Numbered from the stretch's first letter, positions 38,201 through 45,827 are shown. The stretch is 64,000 nucleotides of DNA from Hyphomicrobiaceae bacterium (GCA_008933705.1 WBUN01000008.1:49076-113075), one strand, 5' to 3'. The notes: generated from the letters alone by a model not told the origin. Made by a program: numbers and translations.

Positions 38201-38745
38201 TAGTCGAGGATCTCCTGCACGCCGCCGGGGTTCAGCACAGGGATCATGGCGTCGAGGAAGGCGAACTCCGACTGGTGCGCCGACGTCGAGCTTTCACAGG
38301 TGTGGTCGTCGCCCATCAGGGCCAGCACGCCGCCGTGCTTGGAGGTGCCCGCGTGGTTGGCATGGCGGAAGACGTCACCCGTGCGATCGACGCCGGGGCC
38401 CTTGCCGTACCAGACGCCGAATACGCCGTCGTACTTTCCCTCGCCGCGAAGCTCGGCCTGTTGCGAGCCCCACAGCGCAGTGGCGGCAAGGTCCTCATTG
38501 AGGCCGGCCATGAACTTGATGTGGTTCGGCTCGAGAATGTGCTTGGCGCGCAGGAAGGCTGATTCCAGCGTGGCGATCGGCGATCCGCGATAGCCCGTCA
38601 CGTATCCGGCAGTGTTCAGCCCGGCCTTAACGTCACGGGCGCGCTGGGTCAGCATCAGGCGCACGATCGCCTGCGTTCCCGTCAGGAGCTGTCGGGTTTC
38701 GTCGAGCTCGAACTTGTCGTCGAGGCTGACCGCTGATTTTGGCAT
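35269..38745 (-). CDS. Indolepyruvate:ferredoxin oxidoreductase, fused alpha-beta type
   Basis: Large 2-oxoacid:ferredoxin oxidoreductase of 1158 residues that oxidatively decarboxylates aryl-pyruvates to aryl-acetyl-CoA, passing electrons to ferredoxin. N-terminal pyrimidine/TPP half (NTAGYVTGYRGSPIATLESA), then the TPP-binding region with CPGCPHNTSTVVPEGSRAYA and GEGTNWIGEAPF. A Cys-rich [4Fe-4S] segment follows near residue 630 (CEGCGDCGVKSNCVAVSPLE, CNKDFSCLNGFC), then the gamma-type domain (MLVTGVGGTGVVTVSAVLGQ). Start at MPKSAVSLDDKFEL (38745) with GGAGGT upstream; a long N-terminal extension is rejected. The leader is strongly structured (38848-38910). Confidence 0.93.
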   Translation of the reverse strand: MPKSAVSLDDKFELDETRQLLTGTQAIVRLMLTQRARDVKAGLNTAGYVTGYRGSPIATLESAFLRAKHILEPNHIKFMAGLNEDLAATALWGSQQAELRGEGKYDGVFGVWYGKGPGVDRTGDVFRHANHAGTSKHGGVLALMGDDHTCESSTSAHQSEFAFLDAMIPVLNPGGVQEILDYGIYGFALSRFAGVWVGLKCVKDNIEATATVDGRVDRIQIKIPDDFVMPPGGLNIRLGDQALAKEARLHDHKRAAILAFARANKLDRIITSGGSNPKIGIITCGKSYLDVRQALDELGIDEVKANALGIRIYKVGMTWPLEPQGVLKFAEGLDLILVVEEKRSLIETQVKEQLYDLPVRPRVLGKKDENEQWLFPAKGALDPTDIAICVGERLIRYGAGDDVKARIADLKRLKGNRPMTGEAATRIPYFCPGCPHNTSTVVPEGSRAYAGIGCHFMAHWMDRNTEGFTQMGGEGTNWIGEAPFSNTRHVFQNLGDGTYIHSGSLAIRAAHAAGVNMTFKILYNDAVAMTGGQTLDGGISVPMIVNQVRAEGVEHVVIVTDEPHKYPRGVIPQGVPIYHRRDLQKVQRELREIPGVTALVYDQTCAAEKRRRRKRGLFPDPDRRVFINPAVCEGCGDCGVKSNCVAVSPLETELGTKRTIDQSACNKDFSCLNGFCPSFVTVHGAKVRKTRKVAGDAGVAHALAGIPEPALPVLDRPYTMLVTGVGGTGVVTVSAVLGQAAHLAGLGFGSIDMTGLAQKGGAVACHMRVAKSADQIHAIRAGVAGTDLVLGCDLVVTASNKVLETVKPDHTAIVYSDYEMMTADFARKADLKLPGAALRHAIEERAGKAPVHSFDAHTIAVKLFGDSIAANMFMLGYAYQLGHVPIGSQAIEQAIELNGAAVEMSRSAFRFGRLAAYDKAAIDRMLGPAATSLPKQQSLDDIIAYRATHLTGYQDAALAERYRAFVARVAEAERKKTPGRSALADAVARGYFKLLSYKDEYEVARLFADPAFEKALSDQFEARAKLEFHLAPPLLARRDKTTGEPRKMRFGPWMLPVFRVLAKGKALRGSMWDIFGYSAERRRERQMIADYEKLVGEIIERLGPATHATAVALAVLPLDVKGFGHIKDHNYKAAKAREAALLAELRNPSPPTVLKAAE

Positions 38746-38847
38746 ACCGGGCGCGACCTCCGCTTCCTCCACCGGCCGTTCACCGCTGGGCTGGCGGCCG
38801 TGCCGTCTCCTTCTATCAGAGATGCCAGAGTCCGGCTTCAATCGCAA

Positions 38848-38910
38848 ACACGCAGTGGCCAGCCCAAGGTGTCCCAAGCGCTCTTGAGATAGGGAGCGCC
38901 CACTGCGTGT
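38848..38910 (-). promoter_or_regulatory. Structured RNA leader upstream of the oxidoreductase gene
   Basis: Perfect 11-bp outer stem ACACGCAGTGG/CCACTGCGTGT (38848-38858 with 38900-38910) enclosing a 6-bp hairpin GCGCTC/GAGCGC (38878-38883 with 38894-38899) stacked directly on it, plus a Gly/Cys-codon-like GGGACACCTTGGG loop. It lies about 100-165 nt before the start codon on the transcribed strand. It could be a cis-regulatory leader or a separate small RNA; no known riboswitch class was recognised. The 361-nt gap 38746-39106 has no gene. Confidence 0.45.
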
Positions 38911-38925
38911 GCAATTCGCCGAACT

Positions 38926-38954
38926 AAAAAGGCTGCTGGCCTGCAAAAGCCTTT
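38926..38954 (-). terminator. Rho-independent terminator for the DUF2147 gene
   Basis: Reading the minus strand: AAAGGCT (38954-38948), a 13-nt loop, AGCCTTT (38934-38928), continuing into a five-U run (38930-38926). It would end transcripts from the minus-strand gene 39107-39526, separating it from the oxidoreductase gene downstream. Confidence 0.65.
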
Positions 38955-39053
38955 GCGGGGCCGATCGCTCCAGGCCTCGGCAAGAAAGAAAGTTGCGACG
39001 TATGCCGGCAGAGTAACCCCGGCATGCATTCCCCTTTTGGATGCAGTGCAACA

Positions 39054-39077
39054 GGTCCGAGCGACGCCGCTCGGACC
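39054..39077 (-). terminator. 3' hairpin after the DUF2147 gene
   Basis: Perfect 10-bp stem GGTCCGAGCG/CGCTCGGACC (39054-39063 with 39068-39077), tetraloop, 30 nt after the stop codon. No U-run follows, so it is probably an mRNA end-protecting stem, with the real terminator further on. A weaker stem ATGCCGG/CCGGCAT lies at 39002-39025. Confidence 0.55.
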
Positions 39078-39106
39078 CCCTGACCCATCCCCAAGCCCGA
39101 TTGGGC

Positions 39107-39526
39107 TCAGTTGACTCGCGTGAAGGTGGTCGTCTTGCAGAACACGGCGGCCACGCATCCCGAAAGGTCGAGCTCCGTTTTGCTCTTGACCGTAACGGTG
39201 CCGGTATAGCTCTTGCCGTCCGCCCGGTTGTAAAGCGTGCCGGACCACTTGTTGGGACCCGTCTTTTTCGCACCCTGCATGATGACAAGCCCGACGATCG
39301 GGCGATTGCGCTTGGCCGGATCGGGGTTCTTGTCGTCCGTCTTCTGCCCGTCTACGACCTTGACGATCTTGGCACAGACCCCGTCACCGCATTTGTAGAA
39401 CTGGGTGTGCGACTTGTTCTCGGGGTTCTGCCATACGCCGATAGCATCCTCGGCGGTCTGCGCATACGCGGCTGTGCCGAGCACCACAGCCGCGGCGGAT
39501 GTGGCGGCGATCACCTTCTTCCTCAT
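39107..39526 (-). CDS. DUF2147 family exported protein
   Basis: A 139-residue protein with a Sec signal (MRKKVIAATSAAAVVLGTAAYA). The mature DUF2147 domain is visible: IGVWQNPENKSHTQFYKCGD, the conserved IVGLVIMQGAKKTGPNKWSG, LYNRADGKSYTGTVTVKSKT and a C-terminal LDLSGCVAAVFCKTTTFTRV. The GxW...E opening and the GxxLYNPEDGKxY-like motif are the family hallmarks. Function is unknown; family members are periplasmic and beta-barrel-like. GGGAGA precedes the ATG at acceptable spacing. Monocistronic, followed by hairpins and a terminator. Confidence 0.85.
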   Translation of the reverse strand: MRKKVIAATSAAAVVLGTAAYAQTAEDAIGVWQNPENKSHTQFYKCGDGVCAKIVKVVDGQKTDDKNPDPAKRNRPIVGLVIMQGAKKTGPNKWSGTLYNRADGKSYTGTVTVKSKTELDLSGCVAAVFCKTTTFTRVN

Positions 39527-39654
39527 TGGTCTCGTCTCCCTATCAGTAGAGGTCTCTTGATCTTCTCATCTGCCGGCGCCGCGCAGACATTTCCAGGCAA
39601 CTGCGGCGCCGACAGGGCATGAAAATGCTTGGAATGCTTGAATGCCGGTCTGCC

Positions 39655-40803
39655 TCAGCCCCGATTGCCGCCGAGCACCTTGCGCGAGATCACAACGCGC
39701 ATGATCTCGTTGGTACCTTCCAGGATCTGGTGCACCCGCAGGTCGCGCACGAGCTTCTCAAGCCCGTAGTCCTTGAGGTAGCCGTAGCCGCCGTGGATCT
39801 GCAGCGCCTCGTTGCACACCTTGAAACCAAGGTCGGTAGCGAGCCGCTTGCCCATGGCCGAATACATGGAGGCCTGCGGGTCGGCGCGGTCCATGGCATC
39901 GGCCGCGCGGTAGATCATGAGGCGCGCGGCTTCGAGCTCGGTCGCCATGTCGGCGATCTTGAACTGCAGGGCCTGGAAATCTGAGATCTGCCGCCCGAAC
40001 GCCTTGCGCTCGAACATGTACTGACGCGCCTTGTCGAGGGCGGACCACGCGGCGCCGAGCGAGCAGGCGCCGATGTTGATGCGTCCCCCGTCGAGGCCGC
40101 TCATGGCAAAGCGAAAGCCGCGCCCCTCCTCGCCGATGCGATTGGCGGCCGGCACCTTGCAGTTCTCGAAGATCACCTGCCGCGTCGGCTGTGCGTTCCA
40201 GCCCATTTTCTTCTCGTTGGGTCCGAACGACAGACCGGGCGTATCCTTCATTACGGCGAAGGCCGAGACGCCATTGGCACCCTCATCGCCCGTACGCGCG
40301 AACACGAAATAGAAATCGGTTGCGCCGGCGCCCGAAATGAACTGCTTGCTGCCGTTCAACACATAGTCGTCGCCCGAGCGCTTCGCCGTGGTGCTGAGTG
40401 CCGCTGCATCGGAACCGGCACCCGGCTCGGTCAGGCAGTAGCTCGACAGCCACTCCATGCTGGCGAGCTTCGGCATCCACTGCCCGATCTGCGCCTGCGA
40501 GGCATACTTGCCGACCATCCAGGCGACCATGTTGTGGATGGAGATGTAGCCGGAGATGGCTGGGCAGCCGTACGCCAGCGCTTCCATGATGAGTGCGCCG
40601 TCGAGCCGGGACAGGCCCGAGCCGCCAAGCTCCGCCGGCACATAGATGGTGGCCATGCCGAGGGCCGCCGTCTCACGGATGACATCGACGGGGAAGTGGC
40701 TCTTCTCGTCCCATTCGGCGGCGTGGGGGGCGATGCGCTCCTTGGCGAAGGTGAGCGCGGTTTCCTGGATGGCAGCCTGTTCTTCAGTCAGGGCGAAGTG
40801 CAT
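39655..40803 (-). CDS. Acyl-CoA dehydrogenase, isobutyryl-CoA dehydrogenase-like
   Basis: FAD-dependent dehydrogenase of 382 residues. Seen: MHFALTEEQAAIQETALTFA at the N-terminus, the flavin/substrate segment YCLTEPGAGSDAAALSTTA near residue 125, and the C-terminal AcylCoA_DH block QIHGGYGYLKDYGLEKLVRD, then HQILEGTNEIMRVVISRKVL. The GGYGYLKDY and LEGTNEIMR pattern with an Arg-Asp pair between them is closest to ACAD8-type isobutyryl-CoA dehydrogenases of valine breakdown, though short/branched-chain relatives cannot be excluded. Start 40803 is set by the family N-terminus. With the propionyl-CoA synthetase nearby, branched-chain or propionate use fits. Confidence 0.9.
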   Translation of the reverse strand: MHFALTEEQAAIQETALTFAKERIAPHAAEWDEKSHFPVDVIRETAALGMATIYVPAELGGSGLSRLDGALIMEALAYGCPAISGYISIHNMVAWMVGKYASQAQIGQWMPKLASMEWLSSYCLTEPGAGSDAAALSTTAKRSGDDYVLNGSKQFISGAGATDFYFVFARTGDEGANGVSAFAVMKDTPGLSFGPNEKKMGWNAQPTRQVIFENCKVPAANRIGEEGRGFRFAMSGLDGGRINIGACSLGAAWSALDKARQYMFERKAFGRQISDFQALQFKIADMATELEAARLMIYRAADAMDRADPQASMYSAMGKRLATDLGFKVCNEALQIHGGYGYLKDYGLEKLVRDLRVHQILEGTNEIMRVVISRKVLGGNRG

Positions 40804-40855
40804 GAGGCATTTCCTTGATGATCTTGCATGACGTTCGCCGACGCGTGCGGCAGCG

Positions 40856-42013
40856 TCAAGCGGGGTGGCGTCGGTCGACGGCCATTGCCAGGCTCGCGCT
40901 GACGAGCAGGGCTGCGACGGCAAGCATGGAGGGCAGAAAGAAGCTGCCGGCGAGATCGTAGCCGTAGCCCGCGATGATGGGTCCGACGATCTGGCCGAGC
41001 CCGAATGCGGCCGTCAGGATAGCCAGCCACCGGCGCGGGTTGGCAGGCGCCAGATCGCGCGCGGCCATGAGACCCAAGGCGGTGATCCCCATGAATGTAC
41101 CGCCGAGCAGAAGAGATGCCAGCATCAGGCCGGAGATGCCGGGCCAGGCTACACTGGCAAAGACGCCGATGGCTTCGACGATGCATGCGACTGCAAAGGC
41201 CGGCAGCACGCGCATGCGCCGGCCGCGGCCTACCCAGAAGGCAACTGACGGGATCGCCGATAACCCAAAAGCGAGCCAGAACACCGGCTCGATCGCGAGT
41301 GCCTGTGGCGAGCCGCGCACGATGACGACGATGAAGGTTGCGGTGATGACATAGCCGAAGCCGAACAGGCCGTAGGCCAGCGTCAGCAGCATCAGCGGCA
41401 GGTTGGCGGCGCCATTGCCGCCCGCTTGCTGCGGCCGGCTCGGCTCCGCTTGGGGCACCAGCAGGGCGACCGCCGCGAGGCCGGCGATCGATGCCAGCCC
41501 GCCCGCCAGCCACATGGCCCGCCAGCCGAGGCCATGGGATGCCACCGCCCACGTCAGGAGGGCGGAGGCCGCGATGCCGCTGCCGACGCCCGAAAAGTGG
41601 ATGGGGGAATAGGCGGAATTGCCCGTTACGGCGAGGCGCTCGAGGACGAGCGCGGAGGCGAGCACCAGCACATAGGCGGAGGCGGCGCCGCCGAGAAAGC
41701 GCAAGACCAGGAAGGCATCCATTCCTTCCGGCCAGGCCATCGCCGCCGTGGTCGCCGCACTCACGGCAAGCGTGGAGAGCAGCCAGAAGCGTTGGCGCCC
41801 GAGGCGCGGGGAGGCTGCCGCAACGGCGCCGATCAGGTAGCCGGCAAAGTTGGCGGAGGCGATCAGCCCGGCCTCGCCCTTCGTCAGTCCGAGGCCTTCC
41901 GCCATGGCGGGCAGGATCGGCGTGTAGATGAAGCGGCCGATGCCGATGGCGCTTGCCATGGCGATGAGCCCCCCGGTCGCGAGCAGCCGCGGGCTGACAG
42001 GACGCACGCTCAC
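40856..42013 (-). CDS. YbfB/YjiJ-type MFS transporter
   Basis: Inner-membrane carrier of 385 residues with about 12 membrane segments. The opening ATGGLIAMASAIGIGRFIYT, PILPAMAEGLGLTKGEAGLI and SANFAGYLIGA are typical of the YbfB/YjiJ branch of the major facilitator superfamily, whose substrates are unknown. The start is GTG 42013, overlapping the GST stop codon as GTGA (4 nt), a sign of translational coupling. A longer upstream frame lies inside the GST gene and is rejected. It ends 52 nt before the acyl-CoA dehydrogenase gene. Confidence 0.87.
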   Translation of the reverse strand: MSVRPVSPRLLATGGLIAMASAIGIGRFIYTPILPAMAEGLGLTKGEAGLIASANFAGYLIGAVAAASPRLGRQRFWLLSTLAVSAATTAAMAWPEGMDAFLVLRFLGGAASAYVLVLASALVLERLAVTGNSAYSPIHFSGVGSGIAASALLTWAVASHGLGWRAMWLAGGLASIAGLAAVALLVPQAEPSRPQQAGGNGAANLPLMLLTLAYGLFGFGYVITATFIVVIVRGSPQALAIEPVFWLAFGLSAIPSVAFWVGRGRRMRVLPAFAVACIVEAIGVFASVAWPGISGLMLASLLLGGTFMGITALGLMAARDLAPANPRRWLAILTAAFGLGQIVGPIIAGYGYDLAGSFFLPSMLAVAALLVSASLAMAVDRRHPA

Positions 42014-42657
42014 CTGAACAGCTTGATCCGGGTGCCCGGCATCAGCTCGTAGGGGTCCTTCCAGCCGGGCAGGGCGCGCATGCGCTCGATCCAGGCGTTG
42101 ATATTCGGGTAGGTCTTGGCCCAGTCGTAGCCGCTCTCCTCGACCGGGTAGAACATGTATCCGGCGAATGAGAAATCGGCGACGGTCGGCTTGTCGCCGA
42201 CGACGAAGCTCGACTTGGCCAGGTGCTTGTCGACGATCTTGGCCGCGCTGTCGAAGCGGCCCTTGAGGAAGGCCAGCACGTTGGCGTCGGCCGGCTGCGG
42301 CAGGAACGAGAGCATGAACCGGTAGGTCGCGAAATAGCTGGTGAACTTGTGGTTGTCGAACAGGATCCAGCGCAGCGCCTCGAAGCGTTCGTCTTCGTTC
42401 TGCGGCGCAAACTTGCCCGTCTTCTCGGCCAGGTGGAGCAGAATCGCTCCGGACTGGGTGAGCTTCCGCCCGTCCACGTCGAGGACCGGTGCCTCGCCCA
42501 TCTCGTTGACGCCCTCGCGCCATTTCGCGTCCCGCGTCGCCCCGCTCATGAAGTCGACGAACACCGGCTCCCAGTCGAGACCGGCACAGTTGAGATAGAG
42601 CGCGACCTTGTAGGAGTTCCCGGACTGGCAGAAGCAGTGCAGCTTGTATTTGGCCAT
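42010..42657 (-). CDS. Glutathione S-transferase family protein
   Basis: Cytosolic GST of 215 residues. The thioredoxin-like N-terminal domain starts YKLHCFCQSGNSYKVALYLN and includes the glutathione-binding cis-Pro block GEAPVLDVDGRKLTQSGAIL. The C-terminal all-helical domain includes VGDKPTVADFSFAGYMF with the conserved capping Asp. Start at MAKYKLHC (42657). Translationally coupled to the MFS gene (GTGA overlap). It may detoxify electrophiles or bind a ligand related to the carrier; substrate unknown. It is divergent from the DUF3574 gene across 83 nt. Confidence 0.9.
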   Translation of the reverse strand: MAKYKLHCFCQSGNSYKVALYLNCAGLDWEPVFVDFMSGATRDAKWREGVNEMGEAPVLDVDGRKLTQSGAILLHLAEKTGKFAPQNEDERFEALRWILFDNHKFTSYFATYRFMLSFLPQPADANVLAFLKGRFDSAAKIVDKHLAKSSFVVGDKPTVADFSFAGYMFYPVEESGYDWAKTYPNINAWIERMRALPGWKDPYELMPGTRIKLFR

Positions 42658-42740
42658 GGCGTCAGGCGCTCCCTGTTGTTCGGCGGGGGCGCACGCTAGC
42701 ATGGCGGGCCTGCCGTGCGCATCCCGTCGTTGGGCCGAAG

Positions 42741-43181
42741 ATGACAACCTTGCGATTGCCGCTCATTGCCGTGCTGGCCGCTGGTCTTGGAGCCGGCAGC
42801 GTCGTTGGCTACCAGGCATGGCTCGGCCGGCCCGGCGCCTCCGCCTGCCGCGCCGGCGCGGCCGCCATGGCGCGCCTCGATCTGCTGTTCGGCCTCGGGC
42901 TCAAGGACGGCAGCCGCGTCAGCGAGGGCGACTGGCAGGCCTTCGTCGATGGCGAGGTCACGCCGCGCTTTCCCGACGGCCTGACCATGCTCGACGGAAA
43001 GGGCCAATGGCGCAACAGCGCAGGCGTCGTGACCAGGGAGCCCTCACGGGTGCTCATGGTCTGGTATCGCCCGGCTGCCGGCAGCGAAGCCGCCATCGAG
43101 GCCATCCGTTCGGCCTACAAGGCGCGCTTCGGCCAGGAGAGCGTGATGCGGGTGGATGGGACGTCGTGCGTATCGTTCTAG
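42741..43181 (+). CDS. DUF3574 domain protein
   Basis: A 146-residue protein with a hydrophobic N-terminal segment (LPLIAVLAAGLGAGSVVGYQAWL) that is either a signal peptide or an anchor. The DUF3574 core follows: LDLLFGLGLKDGSRVSEGDW, QAFVDGEVTPRFPDGLTMLD, GKGQWRNSAGVVTREPSRVL. Family members are exported proteins of unknown function. Two cysteines remain, one early (SACRAG) and one at the end (GTSCVSF). The next gene starts 64 nt later on the same strand. Confidence 0.82.
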   Translation: MTTLRLPLIAVLAAGLGAGSVVGYQAWLGRPGASACRAGAAAMARLDLLFGLGLKDGSRVSEGDWQAFVDGEVTPRFPDGLTMLDGKGQWRNSAGVVTREPSRVLMVWYRPAAGSEAAIEAIRSAYKARFGQESVMRVDGTSCVSF

Positions 43182-43245
43182 CCTTCCGCTGTGCGGCAAC
43201 GGCCGGCCAGGACATGAAACCACAGCCAGCGAAGCCGGTGTGCCC

Positions 43246-43659
43246 ATGAACCCCCGCCTCTTCGTCTACGGCTCGCTCATGTCCTCCGCCCGGCACCCGA
43301 TGGGCGACCGCTTGCGCAGCGAAGCCCGCCTGCTGGGGGAAGCCTCGGTGCAAGGCCGACTCTACCGGGTGAGCTGGTATCCAGGCCTGGTCGATGCCGA
43401 CGAGCCCGACGCCCGCGTCTTCGGCGAGGTCTACCTGCTTGCCGATGCAGAGCGCTCCTTCGCGTGGCTTGACGCCTATGAGGGTATCGTGCCCGGAAAT
43501 CCTGACTGCGACGAATATACGCGTGCGGAGCGTTGCGTCCGCCTCGCATCCGGCCCGGCCCTCACGGCCTGGCTCTATCTCTACAGGGGCAGCGTCGCCG
43601 GCCTGCCTATGGTCGCAGATGGGCGCTGGGTGCAGACCCTCCCGGCAAGACCGCGTTGA
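43246..43659 (+). CDS. Gamma-glutamylcyclotransferase-like (AIG2/GGCT) protein
   Basis: Small cytosolic enzyme of 137 residues. The N-terminal RLFVYGSLMSSARHP is the substrate-loop signature (YGSL), GRLYRVSWYPGLVD follows, and the catalytic Glu is in LDAYEGIVPGNPDCDEYTRA. Such proteins cleave gamma-glutamyl amines or peptides to 5-oxoproline. The start MNPRLFVYGSL (43246) is chosen from the family N-terminus; the frame is open further upstream but overlaps the previous gene. No clear Shine-Dalgarno. Confidence 0.85.
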   Translation: MNPRLFVYGSLMSSARHPMGDRLRSEARLLGEASVQGRLYRVSWYPGLVDADEPDARVFGEVYLLADAERSFAWLDAYEGIVPGNPDCDEYTRAERCVRLASGPALTAWLYLYRGSVAGLPMVADGRWVQTLPARPR

Positions 43660-43745
43660 CGAAAGCAGTGTTGCATTCGTCCGCGCGCTCGGCACTATTC
43701 CGGAAAACGGTTGTACTGGCCGTGGTGGAATGATCGGGAGGATGC

Positions 43746-45662
43746 ATGTCGAGTCGCTATCACGAGGTCTATGACGCCTGGAGGAAGGATCCTGAATCGT
43801 TCTGGGCCGAGGCGGCACGCGAGATCGACTGGTACAAGCCTTGGGACAAGGTGTTCGATCCCTACGCCGGGGAATATGGCCGCTGGTTCGCAGGTGCGGA
43901 GTGCAACACCGCCTGGAACTGCCTCGACCGGCATGTCGAGCGCGGCCGCGCCAAGCAGAAGGCGCTGATCCACGACAGCCCGGTCACCAAGACGACGCGG
44001 GCCTTCACCTACGCCGAGCTGCGCGACGAGGTGGCAACGCTCGGCGGGGTTCTGCAGGATATCGGAATCGGCAAGGGCGACCGCGTCGTCATCTACATGC
44101 CCATGATTCCCGAGGCCGCGATAGCGATGCTCGCTTGTGCACGCATCGGGGCTATCCACTCTGTCGTGTTCGGCGGCTTTGCCGCGCCGGAGCTTGCCAC
44201 GCGCATCGACGATGCCAAGCCGGTTGCCGTTCTGTCGGCCTCGTGCGGTCTGGAGCCCGGGCGCATCGTCGCCTACAAGCCTCTGCTCGACGGTGCCATC
44301 GAGCTTTCCAGGCACAAGCCGAGATCGGTGCTGATGCTGCAGCGGCCGCAGGCCGAGGCATCCATGATTGCAGGGCGCGACTACGACTGGGCGACCGCCG
44401 TCGCCGACGCCAAGGCGCGGGGCCGCAAGGCCGGCTGCGTATCGGTAGCCGCCACCGATCCGCTCTACATCCTCTACACCTCCGGCACCACCGGCCAGCC
44501 CAAGGGCGTCGTGCGCGACAACGGCGGGCACATGGTGGCGCTCAAGTGGACCATGAAGAATCACTACGGCGTCGATCCCGGGGAGGCGTTCTGGGCCGCC
44601 TCCGACGTCGGCTGGGTGGTCGGCCATTCCTACATCGTCTACGCGCCGCTGCTGCACGGGTGCACGTCGATCCTCTACGAAGGCAAGCCCGTCGGCACGC
44701 CCGACGCCGGCGCCTTCTGGCGCGTCATTGCCGAGCACGGCGTGTCGGCGATGTTCACCGCCCCCACGGCCTTCCGCGCCATCAAGAAGGAGGACCCCAA
44801 GGGCGAGTTCATCAAGCGCTACGACCTGCGCGCCTTCCGCACGCTCTTCCTTGCCGGTGAGCGGGCCGATCCCGAGACGATCAAGTGGGCCGAGGCCAAC
44901 CTCTCGGTGCCGGTGTACGATCACTGGTGGCAGACGGAGACGGGCTGGCCGATCTGCGGCAACCCGGTCGGCCTCGGCGCCCTGCCCGTGAAGTACGGCT
45001 CGCCGACGGTGCCGATGCCGGGCTACGACCTGCAGGTGCTCGACGCCGCGGCCAAGCCGGTCAAGCAGGGCGAGACCGGCACGCTGGCCATCAAGCTGCC
45101 GCTGCCGCCGGCATGCCTGCCGACGCTGTGGAACAACGATGCGCGGTTCCGCTCCAGCTACTTGTCGGATTTCCCCGGCTACTACACCACCTCCGATGCC
45201 GGCTACATCGACGCCGACGGCTACGCCTACGTGATGGCGCGCACCGACGACGTCATCAACGTCGCCGGCCATCGTCTCTCCACCGGGCAGATGGAGGAGG
45301 TCGTCGCCAAGCACAAGGACGTGGCGGAGTGCGCTGTTGTCGGCGTGGCCGACGATATGAAGGGCCAGATCCCGGCGGGCTTCATCGTGCTGAACGCCGG
45401 CGTCAACCGTCCCGCGCAGGAGATCGAGACCGAAGTCGTCAAGCTGGTGCGCGAGGAGATCGGTCCCGTTGCCGCCTTCAAGACCGTGATGACGGTCAAG
45501 CGCCTGCCGAAGACGCGGTCGGGCAAGATCCTGCGCGGTACCATGCGCCAGATTGCCGACGGCGAGGAATGGAAGATGCCCGCCACCATCGACGATCCCG
45601 CGATCCTCGATGAGATCACCGGCGTCATGAAGGAGAAGGGAATTGTGAAAGGGATGGTGTGA
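43746..45662 (+). CDS. prpE: Propionyl-CoA synthetase (AMP-forming)
   Basis: AMP-forming acyl-CoA ligase of 638 residues, activating propionate (possibly acetate). Seen: the ACAS N-terminal domain (YHEVYDAWRKDPESFWAEAA), SVVFGGFAAPELATRI, the P-loop-like motif YTSGTTGQPKGVVRDNGGH near residue 250, DHWWQTETGWPI near 395, and the C-terminal domain with RTDDVINVAGHRLSTGQMEE and the regulatory, acetylatable Lys in TRSGKILRGTMRQIADGEEW. VVRDNGGH is typical of PrpE rather than Acs. GGGAGG is well placed before the ATG. A 47-codon ORF overlaps its end. Confidence 0.94.
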   Translation: MSSRYHEVYDAWRKDPESFWAEAAREIDWYKPWDKVFDPYAGEYGRWFAGAECNTAWNCLDRHVERGRAKQKALIHDSPVTKTTRAFTYAELRDEVATLGGVLQDIGIGKGDRVVIYMPMIPEAAIAMLACARIGAIHSVVFGGFAAPELATRIDDAKPVAVLSASCGLEPGRIVAYKPLLDGAIELSRHKPRSVLMLQRPQAEASMIAGRDYDWATAVADAKARGRKAGCVSVAATDPLYILYTSGTTGQPKGVVRDNGGHMVALKWTMKNHYGVDPGEAFWAASDVGWVVGHSYIVYAPLLHGCTSILYEGKPVGTPDAGAFWRVIAEHGVSAMFTAPTAFRAIKKEDPKGEFIKRYDLRAFRTLFLAGERADPETIKWAEANLSVPVYDHWWQTETGWPICGNPVGLGALPVKYGSPTVPMPGYDLQVLDAAAKPVKQGETGTLAIKLPLPPACLPTLWNNDARFRSSYLSDFPGYYTTSDAGYIDADGYAYVMARTDDVINVAGHRLSTGQMEEVVAKHKDVAECAVVGVADDMKGQIPAGFIVLNAGVNRPAQEIETEVVKLVREEIGPVAAFKTVMTVKRLPKTRSGKILRGTMRQIADGEEWKMPATIDDPAILDEITGVMKEKGIVKGMV

Positions 45663-45802
45663 GGCCCCAGCCTCACCGGGCAGGCCGAGGTTGCATCGGG
45701 CGGAGGCAGCCGTTCATCGTCGCGCAGATTGTCGTGCTGGCGCTGTTCATCGGGCTCGGCACATTGGCGGTGCAGGGATTTCACCCCGAGGCCAGGAAGT
45801 GA
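45659..45802 (+). CDS. Small single-span membrane protein overlapping the prpE end
   Basis: A 47-residue ORF, GTG start at 45659 overlapping the prpE stop codon by 4 nt (GTGA), with AAAGGG at 45648-45653 giving 5-nt spacing. It has an Arg-rich N-terminus (MRPQPHRAGRGCIGRRQ), one hydrophobic helix (PFIVAQIVVLALFIGLGTLA) and a short tail VQGFHPEARK. Overlap plus a good ribosome site suggests translational coupling to prpE. Positive-inside rule predicts the N-terminus in the cytosol. I know no family for it; chance is not excluded at this length. Confidence 0.5.
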   Translation: MRPQPHRAGRGCIGRRQPFIVAQIVVLALFIGLGTLAVQGFHPEARK

Positions 45803-45827
45803 GCCTGCCGTCGTCGGCGCGGGGGCC

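Noticed and set aside
38924..38934. CTAAAAAGG resembling part of a SAM-II riboswitch
   Set aside because: The rest of the pseudoknot is absent, and the run is explained by the U-tract of a minus-strand terminator.
38746..39288. An N-terminal extension of the oxidoreductase frame
   Set aside because: The extra residues have no family match and would run through the terminator and the structured leader and into the DUF2147 gene on the same strand in another frame.
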